Source: an uncultured bacterium (lineage in GTDB: Bacteria > Planctomycetota > Phycisphaerae > Phycisphaerales > SM1A02). Taken from it: a stretch of DNA of 11,949 nt. Below, piece after piece: positions 1 to 7,321 of this stretch. The stretch is from NCBI GenBank assembly GCA_903938205.1, contig CAJACJ010000188.1:1-11949 (forward strand), written 5' to 3'. The notes under the pieces are model-generated. The model worked only from the letters and a program-made list of their open reading frames with translations. It did no database searches and was not told where the DNA came from. A program made the translations under genes and the position numbers. Every line of letters starts with the position of its first letter. Positions within the stretch are counted from its first letter, which is position 1.

Positions 1-1334
1 AACGTGAGTCCAATCATGAACATCCAGAATGTCCACTTACCCATGGGTTCGCTCAACAAGCGACCCGTGGCTTTGGGAAACCAATAGAACACGGCGCTGA
101 ACACAGCCAACATGGTTCCGCCAAACAACACATAGTGGAAGTGCCCCACCACGAAATAACTGTCAGACAATTGCCAATCAAATGGCACAACGGCCAGCAT
201 AATTCCAGTTAAACCGCCAAACAGGAACATGACTAGAAATCCTGTGGCAAACATCATGGACACTGTGAATCGAATATTTCCGCCCCACATGGTGCCAATC
301 CAATTGAACATTTTCATGCCCGTTGGCACGGCGATTAAGAACGTGCTGGCCGCGAAGATGGAGTTGAGCCACGGCGGCAAACCCACTGAGAACATGTGAT
401 GCACCCACACGCCAAGTGAAATGAACGCGATGGACAAAGTCGCCGCAACCATGAGTGGATATCCAAAGATGACTTTGCGGCTGAACACGGGAATGATTTC
501 ACAAATCATTCCAAAGGCTGGCAGAATTAAAATGTACACCTCTGGATGTCCAAAGAACCAGAACAAATGTTGCCAGAAAATAACGCTGCCCTGCTGCTGT
601 GGATCAAAGAAGTGCGCGCCCAGGAATCGATCAAAGAGCAACATCACTTGCGCGCCAGTGAGCACGGGCAAGGCGAGCAACACCAATATGCCTACCGTGA
701 ACATAAGCCAGACAAAGAGCGGCATGCGCATGAAGGTCATGCCTGGACAACGCATGCACACAATGGTGGCCATGAAATTAATAGCCGTGGTCATGCTGCC
801 AAAACCACTCACCATGATTCCAAGAATCCAGTAGTCGGTGGCGTGACCAACACTGAACGCCTTGCTTGTTAAAGGCGAATAGGCGAACCAACCAACATCC
901 GGCGCGCCACCCATTCCATACAAGCCGTCGCCACCAATAAACGAGTAATACAGCAGTAATCCGCCGAAAATGAACAGCCACAATCCAAAGGCGTTCAGGC
1001 GGGGAAACGCCATGTCGCGCGCGCCAATCATGAGCGGGATTAAATAATTTCCAAAGCCCAGCAACACCGGCATGCCCACCAGGAACACCATGGTGGTTCC
1101 ATGCATGGTGAACATTTGGTTGAAGCCGTGTGGCGTCAACATATCGTTCAGCGGCTTCATCAATTGCAAGCGCATAAGCGTGGCTTCAATGCCGCCCAAC
1201 ATAAAGAAAATCAATCCTGCGCCGATATACATCATGCCCAGTTTTTTATGATCAACTGAAATCACCCAACTGTGCACGCGACTGCCAAAGCCAATGCTGG
1301 TTTCACTTGTTGGATGAATTGGGGCTGTGGTCAT
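1..1334 (-). CDS. ctaD: Cytochrome c oxidase subunit I (aa3-type), 3' end cut by window edge
   Basis: Catalytic subunit of a haem-copper oxygen reductase in the cytoplasmic membrane: it reduces O2 to water and pumps protons. The first 444 codons are present; the C-terminus lies beyond the left edge. My translation shows all active-site residues: haem a ligands H78 (in MHGTTMVF) and H400, haem a3 ligand H398 (GHFHYV), CuB ligands H263, H312 and H313, and the cross-linking Tyr Y267 in GHPEVY. E265 in that motif marks the A1 subtype; D107 and N114 fit the D-channel entry and K341 (PTGMK) the K-channel. Many hydrophobic segments agree with the usual 12 or more helices. The start is the ATG 7 nt after the ctaC stop; I see no Shine-Dalgarno, so translation is probably coupled to ctaC. 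Identity is very secure. Confidence 0.97.
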   Translation of the reverse strand, partial: MTTAPIHPTSETSIGFGSRVHSWVISVDHKKLGMMYIGAGLIFFMLGGIEATLMRLQLMKPLNDMLTPHGFNQMFTMHGTTMVFLVGMPVLLGFGNYLIPLMIGARDMAFPRLNAFGLWLFIFGGLLLYYSFIGGDGLYGMGGAPDVGWFAYSPLTSKAFSVGHATDYWILGIMVSGFGSMTTAINFMATIVCMRCPGMTFMRMPLFVWLMFTVGILVLLALPVLTGAQVMLLFDRFLGAHFFDPQQQGSVIFWQHLFWFFGHPEVYILILPAFGMICEIIPVFSRKVIFGYPLMVAATLSIAFISLGVWVHHMFSVGLPPWLNSIFAASTFLIAVPTGMKMFNWIGTMWGGNIRFTVSMMFATGFLVMFLFGGLTGIMLAVVPFDWQLSDSYFVVGHFHYVLFGGTMLAVFSAVFYWFPKATGRLLSEPMGKWTFWMFMIGLT

Positions 1335-1341
1335 GTGTGGT

Positions 1342-2433
1342 TTAGCGTAGGGTTAAAAGATATGCGGTGACAGCGTTGAGTTCCTGTGTATCCAGTTGCA
1401 AACTTGGCATGTTGCATCCTGGCTTCAACGCTTGCGGATTTTCAATCCAAGCTCTCAATGTTGTTGGATCAAGCGGAGCAACACCGGAGGCGATGGTCTG
1501 ACGGCTCATGAGATGCGTGAGATCCGGCGCAAATTGCCCATCAGAAACACCTTTGACCGTGTGGCAATTGGAGCAGGCATATTCCTGAAAGATGTCGCGT
1601 CCCATGGCCACGGTCATGTCATTGACCGCTGGAGCAGCTTGCGTTTGCAGCCAAGCATCAAAGTCAACGGGCTTGCTGGCTATGACTCGCAACAACATTC
1701 CAGCATGTTGATTGACACAATATTCCGCGCACTGACCCAAGTACAAACCCTCGGTCTCAGCGGTGAACCAAGTGTGGTTGGTGTGATTTGGAATCACATC
1801 CATTTTTCCGGCAAGTGCTGGCACCCACCAAGAATGAATGACGTCCGCGCTTTCAAGACGAAGCCACACGGGACGATTTATTGGAACATGCAATTCGTTT
1901 GCAACAACCACTTCGCCACCTGGAATGCTTGGATCGATGTAACGAAATTCCCACCACCATTGGTGACCAATCACAACGACCTGCAATGCGCCTTCGGGCG
2001 CTTCGGTCAATTCAATGGCGCGAATAGTCCGCACCGTTGTGAGCGTGAGCACAAAAACAATCAACAGCGGAATAATCGTCCACGCAATTTCAACTGGATT
2101 GCTGCCGTACACCTGGCGCGGATCGGCGACATTCTTGTCATTTTTTTTGCGGCGATAAAAAATCACGCCGTAAAAAATCATGCCTTCGACCACTACGAAC
2201 AAACCGCCGCAAATGCCTAAAACAAGCCACGAAAGGTCATGAATCATGCGTGCGGCTGGTCCGTGCGGATCAAAAATATTTGGCAGAATTGTTGGACCAT
2301 TGGGCGCGTTGGTTGATGTAACGACCGCGCTCGTGGAGCAAATATCTGTGGCAGCATGAGCATTGGCTGGCGCGCACAACGCTAAAGCCACAAAACACAT
2401 TGCAAGAAAGCTGCCCGTGAAAAGTCGATTCAT
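1342..2433 (-). CDS. ctaC: Cytochrome c oxidase subunit II with fused C-terminal cytochrome c domain (caa3-type)
   Basis: Accepts electrons at the binuclear CuA centre and passes them to subunit I. From the ATG at 2433 the protein has 363 residues: a signal peptide (about 1-27, ending near NAHA), two transmembrane helices (about 66-92 and 113-135), a periplasmic cupredoxin domain with WWWEFRY, and CuA ligands H200, C235, E237, C239, H243 and M246 (GQCAEYCVNQHAGM). A C-terminal class I cytochrome c domain follows, with haem motif CSNCH (C287, C290, H291) and probable axial Met M342 (CNMPSL). This fusion is typical of caa3-type oxidases. A GTG at 2448 would add five residues (MLIYF) ahead of the signal peptide; I prefer 2433 because MNR then forms a normal n-region. 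ctaD follows after 7 nt. No clear Shine-Dalgarno is visible. Confidence 0.96.
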   Translation of the reverse strand: MNRLFTGSFLAMCFVALALCAPANAHAATDICSTSAVVTSTNAPNGPTILPNIFDPHGPAARMIHDLSWLVLGICGGLFVVVEGMIFYGVIFYRRKKNDKNVADPRQVYGSNPVEIAWTIIPLLIVFVLTLTTVRTIRAIELTEAPEGALQVVVIGHQWWWEFRYIDPSIPGGEVVVANELHVPINRPVWLRLESADVIHSWWVPALAGKMDVIPNHTNHTWFTAETEGLYLGQCAEYCVNQHAGMLLRVIASKPVDFDAWLQTQAAPAVNDMTVAMGRDIFQEYACSNCHTVKGVSDGQFAPDLTHLMSRQTIASGVAPLDPTTLRAWIENPQALKPGCNMPSLQLDTQELNAVTAYLLTLR

Positions 2434-2454
2434 GAAATAGATCAACACGGGCGC

Positions 2455-2460
2455 ATTATA
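2455..2460 (-). promoter_or_regulatory. Possible -10 element for ctaC
   Basis: The minus strand reads TATAAT here, an exact match to the sigma70-type -10 hexamer. Transcription would begin near 2448, giving a leader of about 15 nt before the ATG at 2433. No matching -35 hexamer is found at 16-18 bp, so this is only a candidate. Confidence 0.35.
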
Positions 2461-2495
2461 TACATTGGATTGCGCGGCGGAGGAAATTTATTCCG

Positions 2496-2520
2496 TTGGC
2501 GAGAATATTTTGGACGCCAA
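2496..2520. repeat. Inverted repeat in the tRNA-ctaC spacer
   Basis: Arms TTGGCG (2496-2501) and CGCCAA (2515-2520) are perfect complements around an AT-rich 13-nt centre. The repeat lies about 35 bp upstream of the candidate ctaC -10 element. It could be an operator or a weak RNA hairpin; nothing decides between these, and chance is possible. I see nothing else of note in the 2434-2601 spacer. Confidence 0.25.
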
Positions 2521-2601
2521 GCGCTCCGCGATGAGACATTGAATTGCAATATCACATCAACAAAAAATTTCACCGAATCCAAACACGCGCCACAAAGAAA
2601 A

Positions 2602-2687
2602 TGCCGGTGAAAGGAATCGAACCTTCACGCCCCGCGAGGGGCAATGGATTTTGAGTCCATCGCGTCTGCCAATTCCGCCACACCGGC
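2602..2687 (-). tRNA. tRNA-Leu (anticodon CAA)
   Basis: The minus strand folds into a class II tRNA of 86 nt. The acceptor stem GCCGGTG/CACCGGC is a perfect 7 bp with discriminator A. The anticodon stem ATGGA/TCCAT encloses loop CTCAAAA, giving anticodon CAA (2651-2653), which reads UUG. The long variable arm (GCCCC-TCGC-GGGGC, 2629-2642) and the T-loop TTCGATT fit tRNA-Leu. The 3' CCA is not encoded; the next bases are TTT, so CCA must be added after transcription. Confidence 0.96.
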
Positions 2688-2700
2688 GGCATTTTCACAA

Positions 2701-2729
2701 ATACAAATCAAGACAAGCAATTGAGTCAA
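2701..2729 (-). promoter_or_regulatory. Candidate promoter for tRNA-Leu
   Basis: On the minus strand TTGACT (2729-2724, five of six to the -35 consensus) is followed after 17 bp by TTGTAT (2706-2701, a weak -10). The predicted start would lie a few bases upstream of the tRNA 5' end at 2687. The spacing is good but the -10 is poor. It sits just after the guaB stop, so the tRNA could also be served by read-through. Confidence 0.35.
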
Positions 2730-2756
2730 GCAAGATAGCGAATCAAGCGGCGAAGT

Positions 2757-4250
2757 CTAGTCAAGTCCACCAAATGATCCAGCGGCATAATTCGCCGAGT
2801 AGTTTGGACTTTCCTTGGTGATTTGAATGGAGTGCGGATGGCTCTCCATTAAACTTGCCGTTGAAATCTTCACAAAGCGCGCTTCTTGGCGCAATTCCGT
2901 CAGCGTTTGACATCCGCAGTATCCCATGGCGGCGCGAACTCCGCCAACAATTTGATAGGTAAAGTCAGCCAACGAACCACGATAAGGAACGCGGCCTTCA
3001 ACGCCCTCGGGCACAAACTTTCGGCTGTCGGAAATAGCGCCTTGGCCATAGCGGTCGGCGCTGCCATCGATCATGGCGCCTTCGCTACCCATGCCGCGGT
3101 AACTCTTGAAGCGGCGGCCTCTATAGAGAACAAGTTCGCCTGGACTTTCATCCAGTCCCGCAAACAGTCCGCCCAACATCACAGCTGAGGCGCCGGCGGC
3201 GATGGCCTTTGCCACATCGCCCGATTGCCGAATGCCGCCGTCGGCGATCACCGCAACACCGCCCGCGCCGCTGACACTTTGCATGATGGCGCTGATTTGC
3301 GGAACGCCCACGCCAGTGACAATGCGCGTGGTGCAAATAGAGCCGGGACCAATTCCAACTTTAATGGCGTCGCAACCCGCGTCCACCAGCGCCTTGGCGC
3401 CTTCGCTTGTTCCAACATTTCCCGCCACCACATCAATCTTGAAACGCTTCTTCAATTCCTTCACCGTATCAATGACATTTTTACTGTGGCCATGCGCGGT
3501 GTCCACAACAAGTAAATCAACATCCGCGGCAAGCAACGCCTCCACGCGGTCATATTGGGCCACACCAATCGACGCGCCAACGCGCAGGCGACCACGAGAA
3601 TCACGGCACGCCACGGCGTGTTTGGAGAAATTTTCCAAGTCACGCATGGTGATCAAACCAGCGAGGCAACCCTTGGCGTCCACCAATAAAATTTTCTCAA
3701 CGCGACGCTGCACCATCAATCGCTCGGCCTCTTTTGGCGAAATCTCCGGCGGCGCCGTCACTAGATTGTCACGCGTCATGACTTCGCCAACTTTGTGACC
3801 ATCTGGCGAATCCAAAAATTTCATGTCGCGGCGCGTCAGAATTCCAACCACTTTCCCACGACGCACTCCGCCCTCGGTCACAGGAAATCCACTCACGCCC
3901 TGCTCGCTCATGAGCAATTTCGCCTTGGCCAACGAATCATCTGGGGACAACACAACAGGATCTGAAATCACTCCATTCTCGCTGCGCTTCACCTTGGCCA
4001 CTTCACGCGCTTGCCGCTGCGGAGTCATGTTGCGATGAATCACGCCAAGACCACCCTCTTGCGCCAGCGCAATGGCAAGCGCGGACTCGGTCACGGTGTC
4101 CATGGGCGCGGAAAGAATTGGCACACGCAGTTCAATATTTTTTGTGAGCCGAGTGCGCGTGTCCACCAAATTTGGCGTGACCTCGCTGTAGCGCGGCACC
4201 AGGAGCACGTCGTCGAAAGTGAGGCCTTCGAAGGAAATGCGGTCTTTCAT
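2757..4250 (-). CDS. guaB: Inosine-5'-monophosphate dehydrogenase
   Basis: Catalyses the NAD-dependent oxidation of IMP to XMP, the committed step of guanine nucleotide synthesis, in the cytoplasm. The 497-residue protein starts with the typical [16 protein letters not shown] block (about 9-24). A (beta/alpha)8 barrel is interrupted by a Bateman module of two CBS domains (about 97-150 and 155-210). The catalytic loop GPGSICTTR places the nucleophile at C306, [10 protein letters not shown] (336-345) binds the phosphate, and R400-Y401 is the flap dyad. The C-terminus runs about a dozen residues past the usual ITKESPNY end. A longer frame opens at 4298, but I chose the ATG at 4250: it has a Shine-Dalgarno GGAAGG 7 nt upstream and matches the family N-terminus. 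It is divergent from pilT. Confidence 0.97.
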   Translation of the reverse strand: MKDRISFEGLTFDDVLLVPRYSEVTPNLVDTRTRLTKNIELRVPILSAPMDTVTESALAIALAQEGGLGVIHRNMTPQRQAREVAKVKRSENGVISDPVVLSPDDSLAKAKLLMSEQGVSGFPVTEGGVRRGKVVGILTRRDMKFLDSPDGHKVGEVMTRDNLVTAPPEISPKEAERLMVQRRVEKILLVDAKGCLAGLITMRDLENFSKHAVACRDSRGRLRVGASIGVAQYDRVEALLAADVDLLVVDTAHGHSKNVIDTVKELKKRFKIDVVAGNVGTSEGAKALVDAGCDAIKVGIGPGSICTTRIVTGVGVPQISAIMQSVSGAGGVAVIADGGIRQSGDVAKAIAAGASAVMLGGLFAGLDESPGELVLYRGRRFKSYRGMGSEGAMIDGSADRYGQGAISDSRKFVPEGVEGRVPYRGSLADFTYQIVGGVRAAMGYCGCQTLTELRQEARFVKISTASLMESHPHSIQITKESPNYSANYAAGSFGGLD

Positions 4251-4257
4251 TTGTAGA

Positions 4258-4263
4258 CCTTCC
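4258..4263 (-). promoter_or_regulatory. Ribosome binding site deciding the guaB start
   Basis: The minus strand reads GGAAGG followed by a 7-nt spacer and the ATG at 4250. This selects 4250 over the upstream in-frame start at 4298, which would add 16 residues absent from the family. Confidence 0.7.
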
Positions 4264-4278
4264 CGCCAGTGACGTCGC

Positions 4279-4308
4279 TTGTCAATAGGCGGCGGCAAAT
4301 TTTATGAA
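4279..4308 (+). promoter_or_regulatory. Candidate promoter for the pilT operon
   Basis: TTGTCA (4279-4284, five of six to the -35 consensus) is followed after 18 bp by TATGAA (4303-4308, four of six to the -10). This would give a leader of roughly 58 nt. The overlapping minus-strand bases read TTGACA, a perfect -35 hexamer pointing toward guaB, but no -10 lies at a suitable distance on that side. Confidence is modest because planctomycete-like promoters often differ from this consensus. Confidence 0.3.
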
Positions 4309-4362
4309 CCACGCCACTGGCACGCTTTCCCTTGTTACTCTTATCCCTCTTACACCCTCTTT

Positions 4363-4366
4363 GGAG
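4363..4366 (+). promoter_or_regulatory. Ribosome binding site deciding the pilT start
   Basis: GGAG stands 6 nt before the ATG at 4373. It favours this start over the in-frame ATG at 4304, which lies inside the candidate -10 region and would add 23 residues lacking any family resemblance. Confidence 0.7.
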
Positions 4367-4372
4367 ATTCAC

Positions 4373-5518
4373 ATGTCAGCTCCCGCATCCACTGGCGATC
4401 AAAGTTCAAATCCTGTTCACCACGACGAAGGCACCAGCCCTGGCGAAGGTAAAAAGATTTGGGACAGTTGGCTCAAGGCCATCATTGCCATCAATGGAAG
4501 CGATCTGATTATTAAAAGCGGAATGGCGCCGCGCATTCGTCACAAGGGACAACTGCAAGCGCTGAAATGTCCAGCGGTGAAGCCTGAAGATTTATTTCAG
4601 ATGGCTAAAGACGTGCTGGACAAATCGCAATACGACATGTTCTGCCGCAAGGGTCAAATCGATTTTGCATATGGCTACGACCCAAAGAATCGCTTCCGCG
4701 TGAACTTATTCATGGCGCGTGGCACGCCCAGCGTTGCGGCTCGATTGATCTCCAGCAACATTCGCCGCTTTGAAGATCTGTATTTGCCGCCAATTCTTGG
4801 CGATATTTCACTGTTGGCCCAAGGCATGATTTTGCTTTCTGGCGTGACGGGCAGCGGCAAGAGCACCACCATTGCCGCCATGATGCAATATGTGAATGAG
4901 CGCAAGAAGGTGCACATTGTCACGCTTGAAGATCCGATTGAATATGTCTTCACCGACGACAAAGCCATGATCAACCAACGCGAAGTTGGAATTGATTGCG
5001 CCACATTCAACGAGGCGTTGCGCGCGCTGGTGCGAGAAAATCCAGACGTGGTGCTGGTAGGCGAAATGCGCGATCACGAAACTTTTGAAGCCGCCATTCG
5101 CGCCGCCGAAACCGGCCACTTGGTGTTTGGAACCATCCACGCCTCCAGCGCGTGGCAGACCTTTGGCCGTATTTATGATTTGTTCCCTCAATCCGAGCGC
5201 GATCAAATTTGCAAGCTTTTAGCCTTCAATTTGCGTGCGATCATTTATCAAAAGCTGCTGCCCACGCTGCACGAGAACATTGCGCGCTTGCCCGCTTTGG
5301 AAATTTTAATCAACACCCCCGTTGTTCAAAAATATATTTTGGAGCGCCGCGAAGGCGAGTTGCTTGACATCATGCGTCAAAGCGCGTCCGAAGGAATGGT
5401 GGACTTCACATCAAGCTTGGTGAGATTGGTCGAAGGCGAATGGGTGCACACCAAGGTCGCCATGGAAGCCACGGCCAAGCCGGAAGAATTAAAGATGCGT
5501 TTGAAGGGAATTTCGTAA
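4373..5518 (+). CDS. pilT: PilT-family type IV pilus retraction ATPase
   Basis: Cytoplasmic hexameric secretion-type ATPase; PilT members power pilus retraction and twitching. The 381-residue protein has the N-terminal PAS-like domain (GSDLIIKSGMAPRIR, about 42-56; the segment near 96-123 with FRVNLF) and a RecA-like core. Walker A is GVTGSGKST (157-165), the Asp box TLEDPIEYV (184-192), Walker B VVLVGEMRD (226-234) and the His box TGHLVFGTIH (247-256), all intact. The C-terminal helix usually bearing AIRNLIR in PilT reads VVQKYILE (317-324), so the retraction motif is not canonical and a PilU-like role is possible. A polar tail of about 28 residues precedes the core. It is the first gene of a three-gene operon, ending 6 nt before the next start. 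The family is certain; the exact paralogue is not. Confidence 0.92.
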   Translation: MSAPASTGDQSSNPVHHDEGTSPGEGKKIWDSWLKAIIAINGSDLIIKSGMAPRIRHKGQLQALKCPAVKPEDLFQMAKDVLDKSQYDMFCRKGQIDFAYGYDPKNRFRVNLFMARGTPSVAARLISSNIRRFEDLYLPPILGDISLLAQGMILLSGVTGSGKSTTIAAMMQYVNERKKVHIVTLEDPIEYVFTDDKAMINQREVGIDCATFNEALRALVRENPDVVLVGEMRDHETFEAAIRAAETGHLVFGTIHASSAWQTFGRIYDLFPQSERDQICKLLAFNLRAIIYQKLLPTLHENIARLPALEILINTPVVQKYILERREGELLDIMRQSASEGMVDFTSSLVRLVEGEWVHTKVAMEATAKPEELKMRLKGIS

Positions 5519-5524
5519 GGCGCC

Positions 5525-7321
5525 ATGAATTCAATGACATTCCTTCTTGCGCAAAATGTTTCCAGTGAGTTCCTGCTTGATCCCATCAAGCCCATGTTTC
5601 TTTTTGTGACCGCTTTGCTGGCGTCGGCGATTGTTTCAAAGCTTGTTTCGGATATTCACAAATGCGGATTGCCTTCGCACAAGTGGCACGCCATTCTCAT
5701 TGGCGGACTGACCGCCGGACTTTTTGCCGGAATTTTCATACCGACATTTTGGATCAGTTGGCCCACCCAAATTATTTTCACGGTGGGTCCAATTTTGTTG
5801 TATTGGAAAACCCGCAACGCCGCTGTTCCGGAAAAACAAAAGTTTGTGATTGGCGGTGACAAGGTCCGCGCCTTCTTTAAGAAGCGCGGCACTTCCAAGT
5901 CCTTGGCTGGCGCGCAACTTGCTTTCAAAGACGCGAATAAAAAAGACCGCCCAAATCCAGCCAAATCCGATCCTATTTTGCCCGCGTTCCAAGCCGCCGA
6001 CGCCCTACTTGGCAACGCGCTTCATAAGCGAGCATCGCGCGTGGACTTGGTTGTGAAACCCGACGCCGTCAGCGCCGCGATCACCGTGGATGGCATTCGC
6101 AGCAAGGCAGATAGCGCAACGCCCGAGATCACCACCGCCATGATTGATTTCCTCAAGGGCCTTGCCGCTCTTGACGTGAAGGAAAAACGCAAGCGCCAAA
6201 GTGGATCATTTTTTGTCATCAATGAAGAAGTGGTGATTCCTGTTTCCATTTCAATCGCGGGTTCATCCGCTGGCCAACAACTGCGAATTGATTTTGACCG
6301 CGCACGCACCATGACGCGCACCATCCCTCAAGTTGGGTTCTTGCCGTCGCAGGAAAAGACCGTTCAATCCATCATGGATCCAATGTCGCGCGGCGGAGTG
6401 GTGCTGCTTGCCGCGGCGCCTGGCCAAGGCTTGACCTCGTCTGCGTTGGCAATGCTCTCCGGACATGACGCGTTCACCGCCGCGGTGAAGACATTGGAAA
6501 AGAATCTCATTCATCGACTTGATGGCGTCGATCATCAAGTGTGGACTTCCGCGCAAGGCGGAGTTGATTATTCAACGCATCTGCAATCCATTATTCGTCG
6601 CAGTCCCGATGTGGTGTATGTGGAGGATGCGGCCGAAGTTGGCGTGGGCAAACTCATCGCGGCGCCAAACAATAACGAGATACGTTTTTACGTTGCCATG
6701 CCCGTGGATGGTGTCGCCGCGGCGATCACTGAATGGGTGAAATCCGTTGGAGATGTCAAACTTGCCGCGGGTCCGCTTCGCCTGGTCATTGCGCAAAAGT
6801 TGTGCCGCAAATTATGTTTGGCGTGCCGCGTTGGCTATCAACCTTCGCCTGATCAAGCCAAAAAACTTGGCATTGCCGCGGGCAAACAAGTTGAATTGTT
6901 CAAGGGCAGCGGCAAGGTGCAGACCAAAAATAAAATTATCGACTGCCCAATGTGCAATGGAACAGGTTATGTCGGTCAAATTATTATCAGCGAAGTTTTT
7001 GTTGTGGATGACGAAGCGCGCGTGTTCCTGGCCAAGGGTGATTTAAAGAGCGCGTACAACTCCTCCAGACTGCGGCACAAATTACCTGGCATGCAAGAGT
7101 CCGCGTTGCTGCGCGTGCGCGATGGCACAACAAGTCTTGAAGAGGCCATTCGCATTCTTTCACCAGCCGCAAGCAAATCAGCCGCTCCAGCTGCGGCCGG
7201 AGATAAACCAACTTCGACAACGCCACCCGCCGCCGGCAAACCAGCCGCGGGTAAATCGGCGCCTGCGCCAAGCGCCGCAAAACCCGCCTCGCCACCAAAC
7301 AAGCCAAAGGCCTCACAATGA
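5525..7321 (+). CDS. Membrane-anchored GspE/PilB-like protein with degenerate ATPase motifs
   Basis: A 598-residue homologue of type II secretion / type IV pilus assembly ATPases, probably without normal ATPase activity. Three hydrophobic segments near the N-terminus (about 22-42, 55-75, 80-94) anchor it, which is unusual for this normally peripheral family. The core follows the GspE order, but the signatures are altered: Walker A is AAPGQGLTS (297-305) with Leu303 for Lys; the Asp box TLEDPIE is TLEKNLI (323-329); Walker B reads VVYVEDAAE (363-371); the TGH and TLH elements of the His box are NNE and AMP (383-392). The zinc-binding cysteines remain (C431, C434, C474, C477; GYVGQIIISEV). The tail from about 547 is Ala/Pro/Lys-rich and likely disordered. 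Shine-Dalgarno AAGG (5517-5520) overlaps the pilT stop; the stop overlaps the next start (ATGA). Similar lysine-less variants are, as I recall, found in planctomycetes. Confidence 0.85.
   Translation: MNSMTFLLAQNVSSEFLLDPIKPMFLFVTALLASAIVSKLVSDIHKCGLPSHKWHAILIGGLTAGLFAGIFIPTFWISWPTQIIFTVGPILLYWKTRNAAVPEKQKFVIGGDKVRAFFKKRGTSKSLAGAQLAFKDANKKDRPNPAKSDPILPAFQAADALLGNALHKRASRVDLVVKPDAVSAAITVDGIRSKADSATPEITTAMIDFLKGLAALDVKEKRKRQSGSFFVINEEVVIPVSISIAGSSAGQQLRIDFDRARTMTRTIPQVGFLPSQEKTVQSIMDPMSRGGVVLLAAAPGQGLTSSALAMLSGHDAFTAAVKTLEKNLIHRLDGVDHQVWTSAQGGVDYSTHLQSIIRRSPDVVYVEDAAEVGVGKLIAAPNNNEIRFYVAMPVDGVAAAITEWVKSVGDVKLAAGPLRLVIAQKLCRKLCLACRVGYQPSPDQAKKLGIAAGKQVELFKGSGKVQTKNKIIDCPMCNGTGYVGQIIISEVFVVDDEARVFLAKGDLKSAYNSSRLRHKLPGMQESALLRVRDGTTSLEEAIRILSPAASKSAAPAAAGDKPTSTTPPAAGKPAAGKSAPAPSAAKPASPPNKPKASQ

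Noticed and set aside
1396..2220. 274-codon open frame on the plus strand
   Set aside because: Entirely antisense to ctaC, whose CuA and haem motifs are unambiguous. Its translation has no family features, and the frame is a by-product of codon bias.
3202..3798. 198-codon open frame on the plus strand
   Set aside because: Antisense to the core of guaB; composition is Ser/Thr/Ala/Pro-rich, as expected for the reverse complement of a real gene.
6987..7316. Overlapping minus-strand frames at the 3' end of the pseudo-ATPase gene
   Set aside because: They mirror the Ala/Pro/Lys-rich tail of the plus-strand gene; the biased composition removes stop codons.
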